A DNA stretch of 6,550 bases from JAWHQP01 sp032586195 (lineage in GTDB: Bacteria; Pseudomonadota; Gammaproteobacteria; Enterobacterales; Pasteurellaceae), in contig JAWHQP010000028.1 of the NCBI GenBank assembly GCA_032586195.1, forward strand, positions 1-6,550. The letters are read 5' to 3'. The notes below the pieces were generated by a model. The model had not been told where the DNA came from. It made no database searches and saw nothing but the letters and a program-made list of their open reading frames with translations. Made by a program: the position numbers and the translations under genes. This document shows positions 6,469 through 6,550 of this stretch, in pieces. Within the stretch, counting starts at the first letter, position 1; each line of letters begins with the position of its first letter.

Positions 6469-6500
6469 CATCAAATCAAATGGAGACAAACAGTTCAAAA

Positions 6501-6550
6501 ATGAACAAACATTTTTCTAACACCTTGCTCACCGTATTGCTCTGCGGTTT
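6501..6550 (+). CDS. N-terminus of a probable exported protein (3' end outside window)
   Basis: Sixteen complete codons are visible, reading MNKHFSNTLLTVLLCG and a partial Phe codon. A Lys/His-bearing N-region followed by a leucine-rich hydrophobic stretch is typical of a Sec signal peptide. The start at 6501 is chosen because it puts the charged N-region at the end; GGAGA at 6482-6486 is the only purine-rich site, with a rather long gap of 14 bases. An in-frame ATG at 6480 would add seven residues (METNSSK) but has no good ribosome site. Identity is unknown. An outer-membrane or periplasmic component related to adhesin export is one possibility, but nothing visible shows it. Confidence 0.6.
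   Translation, partial: MNKHFSNTLLTVLLCG

Larger units (their letters stand above)
5943..6500. other. Intergenic region, no convincing gene
   Basis: About 560 AT-rich bases without a credible reading frame; the only ATG-started frames seen are tiny (for example 18 codons at 6131-6187) and lack a ribosome site. It contains a palindrome at 6254-6273, two uptake signals, and inverted repeats at 6381-6468. A short palindrome, AGTGAATTTTCACT, lies at 6166-6179, and a 7-bp inverted pair ATTCCGC/GCGGAAT lies at 6067-6073 and 6126-6132. I could not identify a strong promoter; it must presumably lie here to serve the gene at 6501. Confidence 0.7.

Overview
The window is almost entirely one gene: the 3' part of a very large, repetitive, secreted adhesin-like protein on the + strand. 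It is open from base 1, so its 5' end lies outside the window, and it stops at 5901. It is followed by a strong intrinsic terminator, about 560 bases of non-coding DNA, and the first codons of a second + strand gene whose product looks exported. Two exact copies of the Haemophilus-type DNA uptake signal (AAGTGCGGT, read on the - strand) in the intergenic region point to a member of the Pasteurellaceae of the Haemophilus, Aggregatibacter or Pasteurella kind. There is no LPXTG anchor or autotransporter barrel, and the C-terminus carries RTX-like glycine/aspartate motifs, which fits a Gram-negative type I secretion substrate. The genus and the protein name cannot be fixed from this window.

The visible protein has 1966 residues, with no internal stop or frameshift. 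It is built from a few module types. A is an Ig-like module. B is an Asp-rich start followed by a beta-rich domain. C is an Ig-like module related to A. D is a string of thrombospondin-3/EF-hand-like calcium loops. E is a Bap-type Ig-like module. The order is: tail of B, A1, B1, A2, then three C-D-E super-repeats with an exact 906-bp (302-residue) period, then A3, B2, two non-repeated Ig-like domains, and an RTX-like tail of about 270 residues. Each C-D-E unit has five DxDxDG-type loops, fifteen in all. A reasonable inference is a calcium-stiffened surface fibre exported by a type I system and used for adhesion or biofilm. The transporter and the N-terminal retention region are not in view.

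The repeats are not equally diverged. A 516-bp stretch (1661-2176 and 2567-3082) differs at only 6 positions, while neighbouring stretches of the same super-repeats differ much more. This is a mosaic pattern expected from recent gene conversion or unequal recombination. The C-D-E array also sits between two A modules, interrupting an A-B series.

The intergenic region (5902-6500) holds the adhesin terminator, a 9-bp-arm palindrome at 6254-6273 with extra outer pairing, the two uptake signals, and a cluster of mutually exclusive inverted repeats just ahead of the second gene. That gene begins at 6501 (or in frame at 6480) with a signal-peptide-like sequence and runs off the window.
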